A stretch of DNA of 51,694 nt, from NCBI GenBank assembly GCA_030706015.1, contig JAUZPI010000027.1, positions 1 to 51,694 of the forward strand, given 5' to 3'. The DNA comes from Bacillota bacterium. GTDB taxonomy: Bacteria > Bacillota > Clostridia > Clostridiales > Clostridiaceae. Of this stretch, positions 50,695 to 51,694 are shown one piece after another. Below the pieces are notes generated by a model. It was given only the letters and a program-made list of their open reading frames with translations, did not search any database and was not told where the DNA came from. Each line of letters opens with the position of its first letter. Within the stretch, counting starts at the first letter, position 1. The position numbers and the translations under genes were made by a program.

Positions 50695-51694
50695 TTATAA
50701 ATTAAATTCTTTCCCTATAAAACCAGTATCAAACTTTCCTTCTTCAAAGGACTTATTGGTTAAAACTCTATACTGAAAATCAATATTGGTGTCTACGCCA
50801 TCTACAATAAATTCTCCTAGAGCTCTTCTCATCTTAAGTAATGCCTCTTCTCTATCTTTTCCATAAGCAATAAGCTTTGCAATCATAGAATCATAAGTAG
50901 GAGGAATAACATATTCCTGATAAGCAGCACTATCTAGTCTGATTCCTGGCCCTCCTGGTGTATACAAATATGTAATTTTACCTGGTGAAGGTCTAAAACC
51001 CTTATCTGGATTTTCAGCATTAATACGACATTCAATAGCATGTCCAATGAACTTAATATCATCTTGTTTTAATGATAATTCTTCTCCTGCAGCAATTTTA
51101 AGCTGCTCTTTAACTAAATCTACCCCTGTTACCATTTCAGTAATTGGGTGTTCAACCTGAATACGTGTATTCATCTCCATGAAATAATAATTACCATGCT
51201 TATCTAAAAGAAATTCTATGGTGCCTGCGTTTTTATAATTTACTGCTTTTGCAGCCTTAACTGCTACTGCCCCCATCTCATTTCTCAGTTCTTCTGTCAT
51301 TATTGGTGAAGGGGATTCCTCTAATACCTTCTGATTTCTTCTTTGAATGGAGCAATCTCTTTCTCCCAAGTGTATAACATTTCGAAAACTATCACCTAGT
51401 ATCTGAAACTCAATATGACGAGGTTCTTCAATGAACTTCTCCATATACATAGTATCATCACCAAAGGCTATTTTAGCCTCTGACTTTGCTGTTTCAAAAG
51501 CTTTAACAAGCTCTGATTTTTCTCTTACTACTCTAATACCTCTTCCACCACCACCGGCAGAAGCTTTTATCATAACAGGATAGCCTATTCTATCCGCTTC
51601 AATAAGTGCCTTTTCGGAATTTTCAACAGATCCATCAGAACCTGGAACTACAGGTACACCTGCCTGAATCATAATTTCCCTTGCCCTGGATTTG
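50695..51694 (-). CDS. accC: Acetyl-CoA carboxylase biotin carboxylase subunit (N-terminus cut by window edge)
   Basis: About 332 residues of the biotin carboxylase are visible, open to the right edge; the normal length is near 450. The ATP-grasp core is present: SAGGGGRGIRVV (glycine-rich loop), HLGERDCSIQRRNQKVLEESP, FLLDKHGNYYFMEMNTRIQVEHPITEM with metal-binding and catalytic residues, and the C-terminal HAIECRINAENPDKGF. It carboxylates biotin on AccB using ATP and bicarbonate. An ATG at 51672 is internal (EIMIQAGVPVVPGS), not the start. Confidence 0.96.
   Translation of the reverse strand, partial: KSRAREIMIQAGVPVVPGSDGSVENSEKALIEADRIGYPVMIKASAGGGGRGIRVVREKSELVKAFETAKSEAKIAFGDDTMYMEKFIEEPRHIEFQILGDSFRNVIHLGERDCSIQRRNQKVLEESPSPIMTEELRNEMGAVAVKAAKAVNYKNAGTIEFLLDKHGNYYFMEMNTRIQVEHPITEMVTGVDLVKEQLKIAAGEELSLKQDDIKFIGHAIECRINAENPDKGFRPSPGKITYLYTPGGPGIRLDSAAYQEYVIPPTYDSMIAKLIAYGKDREEALLKMRRALGEFIVDGVDTNIDFQYRVLTNKSFEEGKFDTGFIGKEFNL

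Noticed and set aside
1..51694. tRNA, rRNA, prophage or integrative element
   Set aside because: No integrase, phage structural gene, tRNA-like cloverleaf or rRNA sequence was recognised anywhere in the window.

Overview
The window looks like a chromosomal segment from a low-GC, spore-forming Firmicute of the Clostridium type. The DNA is strongly A+T-rich, ribosome binding sites are of the strong GGAGG kind, and intrinsic terminators follow most transcription units. The gene content (ACC carboxylase genes, MurA, YycJ-type metallohydrolase, RlmH, DUF1540, DUF1657, DUF421, Nramp, ferritin, NatAB-like exporter) is typical of Clostridiaceae. I see no prophage, insertion sequence, CRISPR array, rRNA or tRNA.

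Layout. 1-2671: a SWIM-SNF2 helicase cut by the left edge. 2890-6536: an amino acid permease divergent from a TrmB-like regulator, a ProC-like oxidoreductase and PpnP. 6685-8222: a MerR regulator and an isoprenylcysteine-methyltransferase-like membrane protein behind a promoter with a 19-bp spacer. 8364-14585: RlmH, a degenerate membrane pyrophosphatase homologue, a SEC-C protein, YycJ-like hydrolase, MurA and a DUF1540 peptide. 14942-20767: 2H phosphoesterase, IlvE, LarA-family racemase, dimeric dUTPase, YdcZ transporter, FmdB zinc ribbon and a cytoplasmic subtilase. 20981-24341: ferritin and two Nramp transporters. 24563-28792: a MacAB/YknXYZ-like ABC system that includes a 36-residue microprotein. 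29094-30360: an MBL hydrolase, a probable 110-nt structured RNA and a YezD protein. 30603-34500: a membrane-anchored MutS-like ATPase coupled to topoisomerase III. 34742-36780: two paralogous membrane proteins followed by three 100-bp tandem hairpin repeats. 36873-39595: a UBA-DUF4342 protein and a two-component system. 39683-45045: DUF1657, an envelope operon with cell-wall-binding repeats, and DUF421. 45144-48189: Ogt and a NatAB-like exporter under an XRE repressor, with a nonsense-disrupted membrane gene. 48361-51694: HPr and the accC-accD-accA end of the fatty acid synthesis operon.

The most unusual items are: (1) an intact 720-codon membrane-pyrophosphatase homologue that lacks about 34 residues of the catalytic loop and several other catalytic acids; (2) an apparently independent, strongly promoted and terminated structured RNA at 30107-29996; (3) exact 100-bp tandem repeats in a 3' UTR, where one copy carries a paired change that preserves its hairpin; (4) an XRE-controlled exporter operon with two matching operators around one promoter and a TAG-interrupted gene in frame with the ATPase; and (5) a three-gene envelope operon coupling cell-wall-binding repeats to a polytopic membrane domain. 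All functions are inferred by reading the sequence; no database search was run.
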